A stretch of DNA of 64,000 nucleotides from Tessaracoccus sp. (GCF_016714275.1 NZ_JADJNP010000002.1:434001-498000); one strand, 5' to 3'; positions 8,811-17,980 are shown, numbered from the stretch's first letter. Translations and numbers: made by a program. Notes: a model not told the origin generated them from the letters alone.

Positions 8811-9692
8811 ATGAACTTCCTCCGCACCACGCTCTCGTTCGTGCTTCTCGCCATCGCCGCTGCGCTCGGGATGGGCGGTGCCGCCGCGCAGTGGGCGGAC
8901 CTCGCGGCGCGGACTCCGGCGCCCGCACGGCAGATCGTGGCGCCCGTCACCCAGGACGCGAAGGTCCGAGCCGCCCTCGCCGGCGCACTGACCGAGCGCG
9001 CCGTCCGTGAGATTCCCACCATCGCCGACGCCGTGCCGGGCCTGACCGCAAGGCTCGAGAGCCTCATTCGCTCCGCCGTGGACGCCTCCCTCGACGACCC
9101 GGGGATCGACCGCGCGTGGATCGCCGCGCTGGACAGCACCCGCGCGGGCGTCGTCGCGGACATTGAGACGTACGACGGTGCCACGCCTCCCACCCTGTGG
9201 TTCGACCTCGCCCCCTTCGTCGACCTCGCAAGGACCCAGCTGATCGCGGCAACGCCCGAGCGCCTCCGGCCATTCGTCGACGAGATCTCTTGGTCGACCG
9301 AGCTGCGCGCGCCGCTGGTGCGGATGGACCCCGAACAGACCGAGCTTGCCGCGAGCGCGCTGCGCTGGTCGGCGCGCTGGCCGTGGCTCTACGCGGGCGC
9401 AGCGATCCTCGCAGTAGGGGGCCTCGTCATCGGGCCCCGTCGGGGCCGCTGGGCCGCGCTTCTCACCGTCGGCCTCCTGGCCGCCGTCGGGCTCGCCGCG
9501 GCCAACTGGTGGGCGGGGCGCATCGCGCTCCCGTCCGGCCCCGGGCTCGGCCCGGTCCTGGTGGGCACCCTCACCGAGGGTGCGCTCGCCCACCTGCGCG
9601 AGTGGATGCGACCCGTGCTGTACGTGATGCTGGGAACGGCAGGGGTCGGCCTCGTCGGGCTGCTGTTCAGTCGACCCGCACGGCGCCGCTGA
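8811..9692 (+). CDS. Membrane protein of unknown function, large extracytoplasmic domain
   Basis: The ATG at 8811 was chosen because GAAGGAG lies 5-6 nt upstream. The 293-residue protein has an N-terminal hydrophobic segment (about 4-26), an Ala-rich soluble region of about 160 residues without cysteines, then three hydrophobic segments (YAGAAILAVGGLVIG, LLTVGLLAAVGLAAANWW, YVMLGTAGVGLVGLLF). I recognise no catalytic motif. It is divergent from argC and overlaps the TetR gene by 26 bp tail to tail. Function not assignable. Confidence 0.75.
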   Translation: MNFLRTTLSFVLLAIAAALGMGGAAAQWADLAARTPAPARQIVAPVTQDAKVRAALAGALTERAVREIPTIADAVPGLTARLESLIRSAVDASLDDPGIDRAWIAALDSTRAGVVADIETYDGATPPTLWFDLAPFVDLARTQLIAATPERLRPFVDEISWSTELRAPLVRMDPEQTELAASALRWSARWPWLYAGAAILAVGGLVIGPRRGRWAALLTVGLLAAVGLAAANWWAGRIALPSGPGLGPVLVGTLTEGALAHLREWMRPVLYVMLGTAGVGLVGLLFSRPARRR

Positions 9693-10215
9693 CGAACGTG
9701 GCCACGGCCCAGGCGAAGTCGTCCTGCGCGACGCGGGCATCGAACGCAGCGACGACGCCCAGCTCATGCAGCTGCGCACGGGTCTGATCCGTCACGCACA
9801 AACCGAGGATGAGGTGAAGCAGCGCCCGCGCCGTCGCCTCCGGGCGCGGGTTGCCCGCGTCGGCAAGGCAGCGAGTGGTCGGGGTGACGAGATCGACGCC
9901 GCCCAACCCAAGCGCCAGCGACGACGCCACCAGCTCCGCACCGTCGCGCCGGGCCAGCAAGGCCCCGCGCACGCTGTCGGCCCACGCGCTGAGCCACTCC
10001 TGCGCAGGCCTTCCGGAGGTCGGTTCGGCCACCTCCGCGAGGACCTCGTCGGACAGCGCCGCCAGCAGCGACTGCTTGTTCGGCACGTGGTAGTACAGCG
10101 CCCCGGCCTGCACGCCGAGCGCGTCCGCGACGCGGCGCATGCTGAGGTCGCCGAGGCCGTAGGCGTCGAGGATCCCGAGCCCAGCCTCGACGATAGCCAC
10201 CCTGCTCAGTGCCAT
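9667..10215 (-). CDS. TetR/AcrR family transcriptional regulator
   Basis: N-terminal helix-turn-helix: SMRRVADALGVQAGALYYHV (about residues 25-44) followed by NKQSLLAALSDEVLAE, a standard TetR DNA-binding head. The C-terminal ligand domain is unassigned. Start at ATG 10215 is preferred over one five codons upstream because AGGGA lies 6 nt before it. Length 182 aa. Convergent with the membrane protein gene; divergent partner is the unknown gene at 10283. Confidence 0.88.
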   Translation of the reverse strand: MALSRVAIVEAGLGILDAYGLGDLSMRRVADALGVQAGALYYHVPNKQSLLAALSDEVLAEVAEPTSGRPAQEWLSAWADSVRGALLARRDGAELVASSLALGLGGVDLVTPTTRCLADAGNPRPEATARALLHLILGLCVTDQTRAQLHELGVVAAFDARVAQDDFAWAVATFVSGAVRVD

Positions 10216-10282
10216 CCGTGGTCCCTGCAAGCCATGGGGCGAGCCTATCGCCCCGGCTGGGGCGTGCTCCTAGGATGGCCCG

Positions 10283-10900
10283 ATGACCGGTTACCACAAG
10301 CCCGTGCACCGTCCCGGCGACGTCCTCGAACTCCTTCGCGGCGGCGGCGACCCTGCAGAGGTCGGCGGCCTCGCCCATGACACCGCGGCCGCGTTGCTGC
10401 ACCGGGTGCGTTCCACGCCCGACGCCTCGGTGGTGGATCGGGTCATCGCGTTCGCCGACGCCGACGGCATCGACGACCTGGCCGAGCTATGGTCGGCGGC
10501 CACCCCCGACTCCCTTCCGGGCGCTCTCTGGCGCCTCTACCTGCTGCGGCACACCGTGCGCGAGGCTCCATCCGCTGCGGCGTACCGGTTCCGGCGCGGG
10601 ATCGAGGTGGACGCCGTCGGGCAGGCGATCGCGGGTTCGAGCGCCGCGCCCACCCCGGACGAGGTCGTCTCCCTCGCGACGCAGATCCTGCGTGGGGCGT
10701 TCGTCGGCGACTTCGCCGTCGCCCTCGAACGTGCCGCGGCCTTCTCCCGCGTGATGGGCGCCGGATGCCGCGAGCTGGCGTCGTCCGACGCCGACCCCGC
10801 CCGCGCCGTCGAGGAATGCCGCCGCGCGGACAGCTACGACGCAATCACCGGGGAGCTCACGCGCGCCGCCTCGGCGTGGCGCGCAGGCCTTCTCCACTGA
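10283..10900 (+). CDS. Conserved-looking protein of unknown function
   Basis: Predicted soluble 205-residue protein without transmembrane segments, rich in Ala and Asp with regular hydrophobic spacing suggesting helices. No known motif recognised. Codon use matches neighbours and the start lies 67 bp from the divergent TetR gene. C-terminus WRAGLLH. No function proposed. Confidence 0.7.
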   Translation: MTGYHKPVHRPGDVLELLRGGGDPAEVGGLAHDTAAALLHRVRSTPDASVVDRVIAFADADGIDDLAELWSAATPDSLPGALWRLYLLRHTVREAPSAAAYRFRRGIEVDAVGQAIAGSSAAPTPDEVVSLATQILRGAFVGDFAVALERAAAFSRVMGAGCRELASSDADPARAVEECRRADSYDAITGELTRAASAWRAGLLH

Positions 10901-11018
10901 TCCCCTTGAACCATCGGCCCAAGTGGCTAAGCTATGCAGGCCGGGCCGCGGTAACCCCGGGCTCCACTTTTCGCCGCTGAGAGCGGCCTCGCGCCGAGAG
11001 GCGTTCCGCGGTCCGGCT

Positions 11019-11071
11019 CCTTTCCACACAGGCCCGGCACTTCGCGCGGGAGCCTGGCTCAAGGAGCGGCG
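11019..11071. repeat. Dispersed intergenic repeat, copy 3 (cysteine hydrolase 3' end)
   Basis: Contains CCTTTCCACACAGGCCCGG, CTTCGCGCGGGAGCC and TGGCTCAAGGAGCGG. It aligns with copy 2 along its length. Read on the minus strand, TGA in CCTTGAGCC is the stop of the cysteine hydrolase gene. Bases 10901-11018 upstream of it hold no gene I can support. Confidence 0.65.
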
Positions 11072-11655
11072 ATGGTCACCTGGGGCGGGTACAAGCCCAT
11101 CACCTGCAGCGCCGCGGAGTGGTTCTCCTCGTCGGAGCCGGCGCATCCCGCCGCCACGACGGTGATGGTGGCACCCGAGTCCGCAGCGGGGAGCACTGTT
11201 GAGATCACGCAGCAGTCGGTGGAGACCCCGGTGATGACAAGGTGCGGCGCCTCGCCGACGATGTCGCTGATCGCGTCCCACTTGCCGAACGTCGGCGCGT
11301 CCACGACGACGGCCTTGACGGCTGCCAACTCGGGGACGAGGTCGAAGTACGGGTCATCCGCCGGGCGGTCGGCGAACGGCCACGCCTTCATGTAGGCGTC
11401 CCACGAGCCGACACGTTCGCCTGGTGCAGGCGGCACCCAGCGCGTGAGGATGGTGCGACCCTCATACAACCGCAGGAGCCGCTGAATCTCCGCCAGCGCG
11501 CCGGGCCACATGGCCGAACCCCACTCGCTGTCCGGGTCGGCGAAGATGCGCTGCCCGTCGATCACGACGAGCCAGGGATCCTGCGACGGCGTGGGACTCC
11601 CAGACCCGACCGGCCCAAGCTCGGCCTGGTCCTGCGGTGCGGCGTGTGCGGTCAT
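11059..11655 (-). CDS. Isochorismatase-like cysteine hydrolase
   Basis: 198-residue member of the isochorismatase/nicotinamidase-like fold. The catalytic Asp is in WLVVIDGQRIFADPDS (near residue 34) and the catalytic Cys in ITGVSTDCCVISTVLPAAD (near residue 152). The substrate is unknown; family members hydrolyse isochorismate, nicotinamide or carbamoyl compounds. The ATG overlaps the stop of the upstream PfkB kinase (ATGA), suggesting coupled expression. Its stop codon comes from dispersed repeat copy 3. Confidence 0.85.
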   Translation of the reverse strand: MTAHAAPQDQAELGPVGSGSPTPSQDPWLVVIDGQRIFADPDSEWGSAMWPGALAEIQRLLRLYEGRTILTRWVPPAPGERVGSWDAYMKAWPFADRPADDPYFDLVPELAAVKAVVVDAPTFGKWDAISDIVGEAPHLVITGVSTDCCVISTVLPAADSGATITVVAAGCAGSDEENHSAALQVMGLYPPQVTIAAP

Positions 11656-12590
11656 GGCGCAGAGTCTGGCACGAGCGCGCCGAGGAAGTCGTCGATCTCG
11701 GCCCTGGTCGGCGACGTCGCCGGGCCCAGCCGCGTCACGGTGATGGCACCGGCCACGTTCGCCCGCCGACACGCCTCCACCCAGCTCGTCCCGTCGGCGC
11801 GCTCCGCGACCAGCACGCCGGTGTGCGCGTCGCCTGCGCCGTTGGTATCGACCGGCCTCCGGGGAAACCCGGGCACGACGGTAGTCAAGCCGTCGGTACG
11901 CACGGCGCAGCCCGCAGGGCCGTCGCGGACGATCGACACGGCGTCTGACGGGAGGAGCCGCGCGACGGCGTCGGCCGACTCGGCCATCCCTTCGACCCCG
12001 GTGAGATCGGTAGCCTCCTCCTGATTCGATGTCCATACCGTCGTCGCGGCGAGCACCCGCGTCCGGTCGCCGTTGGGCAGGTCCGCGAACACGGCGCCGG
12101 GGTCGAGGACCACCTCGACGCCGGCGGGCAGGGTCTCGAGCCAGGCCAACAGCGGGTCGCGGGTCGAGGCGACGGCGAGGCTATAGCCGGTGAGGCAAAC
12201 CAGATCGCCGGGCTCGGGGCGCGACGATGCCAGCGCCTCGACCGTCAGCGCCCGCTCCGCGCCCTGCATCGTGACGAACGTGCGCTCACCGCTCGGCTCG
12301 ACGAGGACGACGCACAACGCGGTGTCCTGGTCCGCTACCGCGGCAGCGGTCCAGCCGACGCCCTCAGCCGCAAGCGCGGCGCGCACGAGGTCGCCGTTCG
12401 GACCGGTGCCGATCGTCCCGGCGTGGACGCACGCGGCGCCGGAACGCGCGGCGGCGGCGAGAATGTTGACGGCTCCCCCCGCGGCCTGGTCCCAACCGCC
12501 GGCCATGACATTCTGGCCGCGGGCCGGGAGGTCGGGGACCTGGGCAGTGGCGTCGACGAGCGCCTGGCCTGTGTGGATCACGCGTGGCAT
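11652..12590 (-). CDS. PfkB-family carbohydrate/nucleoside kinase
   Basis: Ribokinase-like fold. The N-terminal substrate region contains GGWDQAAGGAVNILAAAARS, and the C-terminal anion-hole/catalytic motif is TNGAGDAHTGVLVA with catalytic Asp near residue 256. 312 residues. The phosphate acceptor cannot be named from sequence. It is coupled to a cysteine hydrolase gene, which could mean a shared catabolic or salvage step (inference). Confidence 0.87.
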   Translation of the reverse strand: MPRVIHTGQALVDATAQVPDLPARGQNVMAGGWDQAAGGAVNILAAAARSGAACVHAGTIGTGPNGDLVRAALAAEGVGWTAAAVADQDTALCVVLVEPSGERTFVTMQGAERALTVEALASSRPEPGDLVCLTGYSLAVASTRDPLLAWLETLPAGVEVVLDPGAVFADLPNGDRTRVLAATTVWTSNQEEATDLTGVEGMAESADAVARLLPSDAVSIVRDGPAGCAVRTDGLTTVVPGFPRRPVDTNGAGDAHTGVLVAERADGTSWVEACRRANVAGAITVTRLGPATSPTRAEIDDFLGALVPDSAP

Positions 12591-12619
12591 GGGTTGAGGG
12601 TATCTGGCACCCTTGGCCT

Positions 12620-13444
12620 GTGAGCTACATGCAAGATGAAGGCTGGTTCCGGATCGGCCGCGTGCACGTCACGACGACCGTCGGGGTTGTCCTGCTGGGC
12701 GCCCTCGGAATGTTGGCCGCCGTCGTCCTCAGCGGACTACCTGCTGCACTGTTCTACGTCCCGCAGCACCTGGCCGTCGCGCAGGTCTGGCGCGTGTTCA
12801 CCTGGCCGCTCGCCGACAGCGTCTCCTTTTGGAGCGTGCTGAACCTCTTCTTCCTGTGGCTCTTCGGCCGCGACCTGGAGTCCCAGGTCGGTCGTTCCCG
12901 CATGGCCTGGCTGTTCGTCGGGATCTGGCTGTCCATCACCGTCTCCGTCAGCCTGGTCGGCACCATCCTCCCGGGCGCCGTGGCCGCGGGGCTGCAGCTC
13001 GTCGAGTTCGCGATTCTGCTGCTCTGGATCGCCGAGTCCCCCATGCGCCAGTTCATGTTCGGTATCCGCGCCTGGGTGTTCGGTGCCGTCCTGCTGGGCA
13101 TCCAGGTCCTGCAGCTGATCGGTTCCCGGATGTGGCCGACTCTGATCAGCCTCCTGCTCTCCCTCGCTCTCTCCGCCATCGCGGCCCGCGCCGTCGGGCT
13201 GCTCGACGCGTACGCGTGGATCCCCGGTGGCGGCCGCCCGGCGACGCCCTCCGCTCCCCGGCCTGCCAAGGCGGCAAAGCCCATGAAGGCGCACACCCAT
13301 GCGCAGCACAACGCACCGAAGCGCCACGTCAGCGACGAGGAACGCATCGACCAGCTGCTCGACAAGATCAACGCCGAGGGCATCGGTTCGCTCACCAAGG
13401 GCGAGCGCGCAGAACTGGAGAAGCTGCGTCAACGTCGTCGATGA
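12620..13444 (+). CDS. Rhomboid-like membrane protein with C-terminal DUF6576-type tail
   Basis: About six hydrophobic segments in residues 15-190, with WRVFTWPLADSVSFWSVLNL and LFGRDLESQVGRSR resembling the rhomboid L1 region. I do not see the catalytic GxSG serine or a suitable histidine, so it is probably a non-proteolytic derlin/rhomboid-like protein. The cytoplasmic tail is Lys/Ala/Pro rich and ends EERIDQLLDKINAEGIGSLT, the short helical motif that follows many rhomboids. Start: GTG 12620; ATG 12629 is an alternative. Divergent from the PfkB gene. Confidence 0.75.
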   Translation: MSYMQDEGWFRIGRVHVTTTVGVVLLGALGMLAAVVLSGLPAALFYVPQHLAVAQVWRVFTWPLADSVSFWSVLNLFFLWLFGRDLESQVGRSRMAWLFVGIWLSITVSVSLVGTILPGAVAAGLQLVEFAILLLWIAESPMRQFMFGIRAWVFGAVLLGIQVLQLIGSRMWPTLISLLLSLALSAIAARAVGLLDAYAWIPGGGRPATPSAPRPAKAAKPMKAHTHAQHNAPKRHVSDEERIDQLLDKINAEGIGSLTKGERAELEKLRQRRR

Positions 13445-13461
13445 CGGCACACATGGAGTTC

Positions 13462-13519
13462 TGACGCGCGAACCCCCTCTTCCTGCTCGATCGGGCAGGA
13501 AGAGGGGGTTCGCGCGTCA
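13462..13519. terminator. Bidirectional terminator hairpin with perfect 25-bp stem
   Basis: Bases 13462-13486 are the exact reverse complement of 13495-13519 with an 8-nt loop. It lies between the convergent rhomboid-like gene and pheT. There is no long T-run on either side. Part of the left arm is repeated at 34201-34223. Confidence 0.7.
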
Positions 13520-13530
13520 CCTCTCCATTC

Positions 13531-13579
13531 GTTTCGACACGGGCCGGCGCTTCGCGCGGGTCCCCGAAACAACGAGCGG
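13531..13579. repeat. Dispersed intergenic repeat, copy 4 (pheT 3' end)
   Basis: GTTTCGACACGGGCCGGCG, CTTCGCGCGGGTCCCC and GAAACAACGAGCGG align with copies 2 and 3. Here the pheT stop (13580-13582) lies immediately outside the block. Confidence 0.65.
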
Positions 13580-16069
13580 TCAGGCGCGCTGAACGGCGCC
13601 GAATCGCTCAACTGCGACGGCGACCGCGCGCTGGCGGGCGCCCGCGGCCTCGGCGTCGGTAAGCGTCCTGTTGGCGCGGAAGCGCAGCGCGAACGCCAGC
13701 GACTTCTTGCCCTCACCCACCTGGTCGCCCGTATAGACGTCGAACAGCGACAGGGACTCCAGCAGGTCCCCCGCCCCCTCGGCCAGTGCCGCGCGCACAT
13801 CGGCGGCCGACACCTCGTCGTCGACGATCAGCGCCACGTCCTCCTTGGCCAGCGGGAAGCTCGCCAGCGACCCGATCCTGCCACCATCGACAGCGTGCGC
13901 CAGCAGCGCATCCAGGTCCAGCTCGACGGCGGCCGCGCGGGCCGGGAGACGGTAAGCGGCGATCACCGCGGGGTGCAGCTCGCCCGCGTAGCCGACGACC
14001 GCGCCGTCGACGCTGAACTCGGCGCAGCGGCCAGGATGCCAGGGCGCCTGCTCCGCGTTACGCCTCGTCAGGCGGATGCCCACGGCCGCGGCGGCCTGCT
14101 CCGCGAACGCGACGACGTGCGTCCAGTCCGCGACGACGGCGGCTCCCTGCCATCCCGCGGCGCGCCAGTTGCCGGTCACGACCGCGGCGATGTGCTGCGG
14201 CTGCGCGGGCAACGCGGCGTCGATGGCGGCCAACTCGTCGCCGGACGGGCGCTGCGCCACGCTCGGGCGCGGCGCCCCGGGCTCGTCGCCGTCGAAGAAC
14301 ACGCGGCCCTGTTCGAAGAGCGCGAGGTCGGTGAGGCTGCGCGAGGTGTTGCGCGCGACCGCCGAGAACAGCCCGGGCAGCAGCGTGGTGCGCACGTAGC
14401 CGTGGGTCTCGGAAAGCGGGTTGGCGAGGCCCACGAGGGCGCGGCGCGGGTCATCGGCGGGGAGACCCAGCTGGTCCAGCTCACCAGTGGAGGCGAACGG
14501 CAGGGTCAGCACCTCGGTAAACCCGAGCTGCGCGACCGCACGGAGCACGGCGCGACGGTTGCGGATCGCGGGGTCCAGGCCGCGGGTCTCCTTCGGCACG
14601 GGCAGGCTGAGGCCGATCGCGTCGTAGCCGACGTGGCGTCCCACCTCCTCGACGACGTCATAGGGGTCGACGAGGTCACCGCGCCAGCTGGGCGCGGTCA
14701 CTGTGAGAGAGTCACCCAGGGCCGTGACCTCGATGCCCGCGGCGGCCAGCAGCCGCATGGTGCACTCCTGCTCGACCTTCGTGCCCAACACGGCGGAGAT
14801 CAGGCCGGAACGCAGCGCGACCCGGTGCGGCGCGGGCGCCGAGCCGACGATGGTCTCGGCCGTCACCTGACCACCGCCGTGCGCGACGAGCAGCTTCGCC
14901 GCCCGCTTGGCCGCCGCGTAGGGCAGTTGCGGGTCGACGCCGCGCTCGAAGCGCTTGGAGGCCTCCGAGGGCAGGCCGTGACGGCGGAAGGTGCGCGAGA
15001 CGGTGGCGCCGTCGAAGTGCGCGGCCTCCAACACGATGGTCGTCGTGACCTCGGAGACCTCGGTGGTCTCACCGCCCATGACGCCGGCCAGGCCGATCGG
15101 TCCCGAGTCGTCGGTGATCAGCAGATCGTCGGCATCACACGCGCGGTCCTGGCCGTCAAGCGTCGTCAGCCGCTCCCCCGCCTGCGCGAGGCGGACACGG
15201 ATGGGGCCGTCGAGCTTCGCACCGTCGTAGGCGTGCAGCGGCTGGCCGGACTCGAGCATGACGTAGTTGGTCACGTCGACCGCGAGCGAGATGGAACGCA
15301 CGCCCGAGGCGCGGAGGCGCTGGGCCATCCAGTCGGGGCTGGGCGCGGCGGGATCGATGCCGTCGATCGTCAGCGCGACGAACGCCGAACAGCGGTCCGA
15401 CTCCAGCACGATCGGGTAGCCGCTATCGACCGGCGCGGGCAGCGCCTCGCGGTACCGGTCCTTGTAGCTGACGCCATTGGCAATGGCCGCCTCGCGGGCG
15501 AGGCCGCGCAACGAGAGGCAGTAGCTGAGGTCCGGCGTCACGTCGATGTCGAGCACCTCGTCCGCGGTCCACAGCAAGTCGATCGCGTCCGTGCCTGGGT
15601 CGGCGAAGCCCGCGGGCAGCACGATGATGCCGCTGTGGTCGTCGCCCAGGCCGAGCTCGACCTCCGAGCAGATCATGCCGTCGGAGACGTGACCATAGGT
15701 CTTGCGGGCCGCGATGGCGAAGTCGCCCGGCAGGACGGTGCCGGGAAGCGCGACGACGACGAGGTCGCCCTCGTCGAAGTTGTGCGCGCCGCAGACGATG
15801 CCGCGGCTCGCCGGGAACTCGTCGGTGGCGGGATCGTTCTGCGCGCCCACGTCGACGCGGCAGTAGCGGATGACCTTGCCGTTCTTCTGCGGCTCGTTCG
15901 AGATGCTGAGCACGCGGCCGACCGTCAGGTTGCCCGTGACGGGCGCGGCGACGACGTCGACATGCTCGACGGTGAGGCCGACGGCGGTGAACTGGTCGGC
16001 CAGCTGCGCCGTGGTGACGTCGGACGGCAGCGTGACGAGGTCACGCAGCCACGAGATCGGGGCCTTCAT
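13580..16069 (-). CDS. pheT: Phenylalanine--tRNA ligase beta subunit
   Basis: Large subunit of the (alpha-beta)2 PheRS, carrying the editing and tRNA-binding domains. 829 residues, a normal length. The start MKAPISWLRDLVTLPSD is typical and is preceded by GGAGGTGTCCG. An N-terminal EMAP/tRNA-binding-like domain (about residues 40-150), B3/B4 editing region, B5 domain and a C-terminal anticodon-binding FDX-like domain (ASFPLAKEDVALIVDDEVS) can be followed. The ATG overlaps the pheS stop (ATGA). The frame stays open upstream into pheS, but that extension is not part of pheT. Confidence 0.96.
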   Translation of the reverse strand: MKAPISWLRDLVTLPSDVTTAQLADQFTAVGLTVEHVDVVAAPVTGNLTVGRVLSISNEPQKNGKVIRYCRVDVGAQNDPATDEFPASRGIVCGAHNFDEGDLVVVALPGTVLPGDFAIAARKTYGHVSDGMICSEVELGLGDDHSGIIVLPAGFADPGTDAIDLLWTADEVLDIDVTPDLSYCLSLRGLAREAAIANGVSYKDRYREALPAPVDSGYPIVLESDRCSAFVALTIDGIDPAAPSPDWMAQRLRASGVRSISLAVDVTNYVMLESGQPLHAYDGAKLDGPIRVRLAQAGERLTTLDGQDRACDADDLLITDDSGPIGLAGVMGGETTEVSEVTTTIVLEAAHFDGATVSRTFRRHGLPSEASKRFERGVDPQLPYAAAKRAAKLLVAHGGGQVTAETIVGSAPAPHRVALRSGLISAVLGTKVEQECTMRLLAAAGIEVTALGDSLTVTAPSWRGDLVDPYDVVEEVGRHVGYDAIGLSLPVPKETRGLDPAIRNRRAVLRAVAQLGFTEVLTLPFASTGELDQLGLPADDPRRALVGLANPLSETHGYVRTTLLPGLFSAVARNTSRSLTDLALFEQGRVFFDGDEPGAPRPSVAQRPSGDELAAIDAALPAQPQHIAAVVTGNWRAAGWQGAAVVADWTHVVAFAEQAAAAVGIRLTRRNAEQAPWHPGRCAEFSVDGAVVGYAGELHPAVIAAYRLPARAAAVELDLDALLAHAVDGGRIGSLASFPLAKEDVALIVDDEVSAADVRAALAEGAGDLLESLSLFDVYTGDQVGEGKKSLAFALRFRANRTLTDAEAAGARQRAVAVAVERFGAVQRA

Positions 16070-17175
16070 CGGACACCTCCCAGGATGGAACGGCTGAAGC
16101 GGACGTCGCCCTCGACGAAATCGCGGAGGTCGGGGGCGCCGGTGCGGAACATGACGGTGCGGTCGACGCCCATGCCGAACGCGAAGCCTGAGTACACGTC
16201 CGGGTCGACGCCGCAGGCGGCGAGCACCCGCGGGTTGACGACGCCGCAGCCGCCCCACTCGATCCAGCCCTCGGACCTGCAGGTCCGGCAGGGGGCGTCC
16301 GGGTTGCCGACCGAGGCGCCGTGGCACACGAAGCACTCGAGATCGACCTCGCCGGAGGGCTCGGTGAACGGAAAGTAGTGCGGGCGCATGCGCGTCTTCA
16401 CGTCCCCGAACATGGCCTTGGCAAGGTGGTCGAGCGTCCCGCGCAGGTCGGCCATGGAGATGCCTTTGTCGACGACGAGGCCCTCCAACTGATGGAAGAC
16501 GGGCAGGTGCGTGGCATCGTACTCGTCGGCACGGAACACCTTGCCAGGGCTGATCACGTACAGCGGGACGCCGCGCTCGAGGATGGCGCGCACCTGCACC
16601 GGCGAGGTCTGGGTGCGCAGCAGCTTGCCGGCCGACGGCGGGTCGACCCACAGCGTGTCCTGCAACGCGCGCGCCGGGTGATCCGGGGCGAGGTTCAGGG
16701 CGTCGAAGTTGTACCACTCGGCCTCGAGCTGCGGGCCGTCGGCGACCTCCCAGCCCATGGCGACGAAGACGTCGATCATCTCGTCGATGAGCGTGGTCAC
16801 GGGGTGCAGCGCACCCTGGGGAGCGAGGTCCACGGGCAGGGTCATGTCGACGCGTTCGGCGCGGAGGGCAGCCGCAAGCTCCACCTCGGCCAACGCATCC
16901 TGACGAGCGGCGACGGCCTTGTTGACGGCGCCCCGCGCCTGGCCGACACGCTGACCAGCCTCCTTGCGTGCCTGCGGGGGAAGCGCCCCGATCTCGCGGT
17001 TCGCCAGCGCTAGCGGCGACGTGTCGCCCGCGTGGGCGAGGCGCGCCTGCTTCAGCTCGGCGGTGGTGCCTGCCGCGGCGATCGCGGCCAGCGCGTCGGC
17101 CACGTATCCCTCGATGGCCGACGCGCTGAGCGCGGCAACCTGCTTGGGGTCGAAGTTGTCGTTAGGCCCTGACAT
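16066..17175 (-). CDS. pheS: Phenylalanine--tRNA ligase alpha subunit
   Basis: Catalytic class II subunit. Motif 2 region LRTQTSPVQVRAI, the substrate segment ISPGKVFRADEYDATHLPVF and motif 3 GFAFGMGVDRTVMFR are all visible. An N-terminal coiled-coil (about residues 20-95) is expected for tRNA binding. The ATG at 17175 is chosen because AGGAGGG stands 3 nt upstream. 369 residues. It overlaps the end of the preceding methyltransferase gene by 14 bp. Confidence 0.96.
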   Translation of the reverse strand: MSGPNDNFDPKQVAALSASAIEGYVADALAAIAAAGTTAELKQARLAHAGDTSPLALANREIGALPPQARKEAGQRVGQARGAVNKAVAARQDALAEVELAAALRAERVDMTLPVDLAPQGALHPVTTLIDEMIDVFVAMGWEVADGPQLEAEWYNFDALNLAPDHPARALQDTLWVDPPSAGKLLRTQTSPVQVRAILERGVPLYVISPGKVFRADEYDATHLPVFHQLEGLVVDKGISMADLRGTLDHLAKAMFGDVKTRMRPHYFPFTEPSGEVDLECFVCHGASVGNPDAPCRTCRSEGWIEWGGCGVVNPRVLAACGVDPDVYSGFAFGMGVDRTVMFRTGAPDLRDFVEGDVRFSRSILGGVR

Positions 17176-17980
17176 GGGACCCTCCTTCTCGTCTCTGCGC
17201 GGATGCGGTGGCGTACAGGCACACCGCCGCGGCGCTGGAAAGGTTGAGGCTCTCGGCCTGTCCCCACATGGGGACAGCCACCACCTCGTCGGCGAGCCGT
17301 GCGTCCTCGGCGGGGAGCCCCCACGCCTCATTGCCCATGATCCAGGCGATGGGCCCGCTGAGCTCGCCGGCAGCAGCCTTGAGGTCAAGGGCCTCGCCGT
17401 CGCCGTCGGCCGCGAGCACCGTCATGCCCATGGCCTTGACCTTTGCGACGGCGTCCGCGAGCGGGATCCCCGTGAGGATCGGCATGTGGAACAAACTGCC
17501 GACGGTGGAGCGCACCGTCTTCGGGTTGTAGATCTCGACGCTCCCGCTGGTGAGGATGACGCCGTCGGCGCCAAACGCGTCGGCGCAACGGATCACCGTT
17601 CCCGCGTTGCCCGGGTCACGGACCTGGGCGCAGATCACGACGAGCTTGGCGCCGTCGAGGGCTTCCCAGCCAAAGTCGAGCTGACGCACGACCGCGATGA
17701 TGCCCTGCGGGGTGACGGTGTCACTGAGCTGGCGCATCTGGTGCTGCGTGGCGACCCAGACCGGCACCTCTAGGCCCTCGATGAGGTCAGCGTGCTTGAC
17801 AGGGTCCTCGACGATCAGCTCCTGGACGAGGCCGTCGGCAGCGAGCGCCTCGCGGACGGCCTGACGGCCCTCGGCGAGGAAGGCGCGCGCGACGTCGCGG
17901 CCCCGGCGCTGCGTCAAACGACGAACCGAACGCAGCACCGAGGCCGGGAGGCCAAGGGCGGCGTTCGGTTCGTTGCTCAC
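17162..17980 (-). CDS. SpoU/TrmH-type RNA 2'-O-methyltransferase
   Basis: Knotted SPOUT methyltransferase. Motif 1 PGNAGTVIRCADAFGADGVI (about residues 125-144), motif 2 AWIMGNEAWGLP (about 214-225) and motif 3 VPMWGQAESLNLSSAAAVCL (about 238-257) are all present. The N-terminal substrate-binding domain is included. 272 residues. The RNA target (23S rRNA or tRNA) is not certain. It lies between rplT and pheS, the usual actinobacterial position. Confidence 0.9.
   Translation of the reverse strand: MSNEPNAALGLPASVLRSVRRLTQRRGRDVARAFLAEGRQAVREALAADGLVQELIVEDPVKHADLIEGLEVPVWVATQHQMRQLSDTVTPQGIIAVVRQLDFGWEALDGAKLVVICAQVRDPGNAGTVIRCADAFGADGVILTSGSVEIYNPKTVRSTVGSLFHMPILTGIPLADAVAKVKAMGMTVLAADGDGEALDLKAAAGELSGPIAWIMGNEAWGLPAEDARLADEVVAVPMWGQAESLNLSSAAAVCLYATASAQRREGGSHVRA

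Noticed and set aside
10901..11018. Riboswitch in the GC-rich gap before repeat copy 3
   Set aside because: It is downstream of both flanking genes (they converge), so it cannot be a 5' leader; no conserved riboswitch core recognised.
13895..16378. Open frame of about 830 codons on the plus strand opposite pheT/pheS
   Set aside because: Antisense shadow of pheT; composition biased to R, G, V, D and H, no domains.
16070..16717. Upstream in-frame extension of pheT into pheS
   Set aside because: The translation there is an out-of-frame reading of pheS; the real start is at 16069 with GGAGG.
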